Shown: positions 34,151-34,201 of the stretch, piece after piece
Position numbering within the stretch: the first letter of the stretch is position 1
Layout: the number at the start of each line of letters is the position of its first letter
Origin: Thiothrix sp. UBA5583
GTDB taxonomy: Bacteria; Pseudomonadota; Gammaproteobacteria; Thiotrichales; Thiotrichaceae
Length of the DNA stretch: 34,201 bases
NCBI GenBank assembly: GCA_002425225.1
Contig: DILV01000023.1
Coordinates: forward strand, 157,023 to 191,223
Direction of reading: 5' to 3'
Notes under the pieces: model-generated
Databases searched by the model: none
What the model saw: the letters and a program-made list of their open reading frames with translations, nothing else
What the model was told of the DNA's origin: nothing
Program-made: the position numbers and the translations under genes

Positions 34151-34201
34151 GCACTGCTAATCCCGGTAAACATCACGACGTAGGGTGTGACCGGAAGTGA
34201 T

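Overview
The window looks like a chromosomal segment of a gammaproteobacterium, most likely a sulfur-oxidising chemolithoautotroph of the Thiotrichales (Thiothrix-like). This is inferred from the DabA/DabB-type inorganic carbon pump cluster, the conserved gammaproteobacterial order def-fmt-rsmB-DUF4390-ntrY-ntrX-trkA-trkH diverging from lysM-dprA-smg, and tonB-yqgE-ruvX-pyrR. No rRNA, tRNA, CRISPR array, transposase or integrase was seen.

Layout. (1) 1-9903, + strand: a DUF559 endonuclease-like ORF whose 3' end is made of an in-frame 39-bp GC-rich repeat, then a tightly packed five-gene membrane cluster: dabB paralog 1, dabA (DUF2309, all four predicted zinc ligands present), dabB paralog 2, and two different NuoM-like antiporter subunits. 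Energy-coupled CO2 hydration is the likely job, with an architecture larger than the two-gene DAB pumps. (2) 9911-20450, - strand: def, fmt, rsmB, DUF4390, ntrY, ntrX, trkA and trkH are joined mostly by 4-16 nt overlaps or short gaps, followed by a FimT/GspH minor pilin gene. Translation maturation, rRNA methylation, a two-component system and K+ uptake thus share one transcription direction. The NtrX-like regulator lacks a recognisable GAFTGA loop and the Walker B Asp. (3) 20548-24380, + strand: LysM lipoprotein, dprA, smg, speE, closed by a good intrinsic terminator. (4) 24511-27005, + strand: tonB-like gene, yqgE (algH), ruvX, pyrR, then a terminator; pyrB, often found next, is not there.

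(5) 27006-34201, + strand: an accessory surface or secreted module. Two tandem paralogs each encode a long signal peptide, exactly eight ELWxxDGT/YNNKLYF repeats (probably an eight-bladed propeller), a Big_5 Ig-like domain, a variable number of approximately 85-residue Ig-like repeats (six versus one), a choice-of-anchor-U-like domain and a Gly-rich GlyGly-CTERM-like sorting tail. A small outer-membrane beta-barrel gene follows. A fragment matching the 3' end of that barrel gene lies directly after pyrR, at the other edge of the module, so the locus has probably been rearranged by duplication and deletion.

The two places most worth attention are the dabB-dabA-dabB-NuoM-NuoM cluster and the repeat-rich ELWxxDGT/CTERM module with its relic barrel-gene tail.
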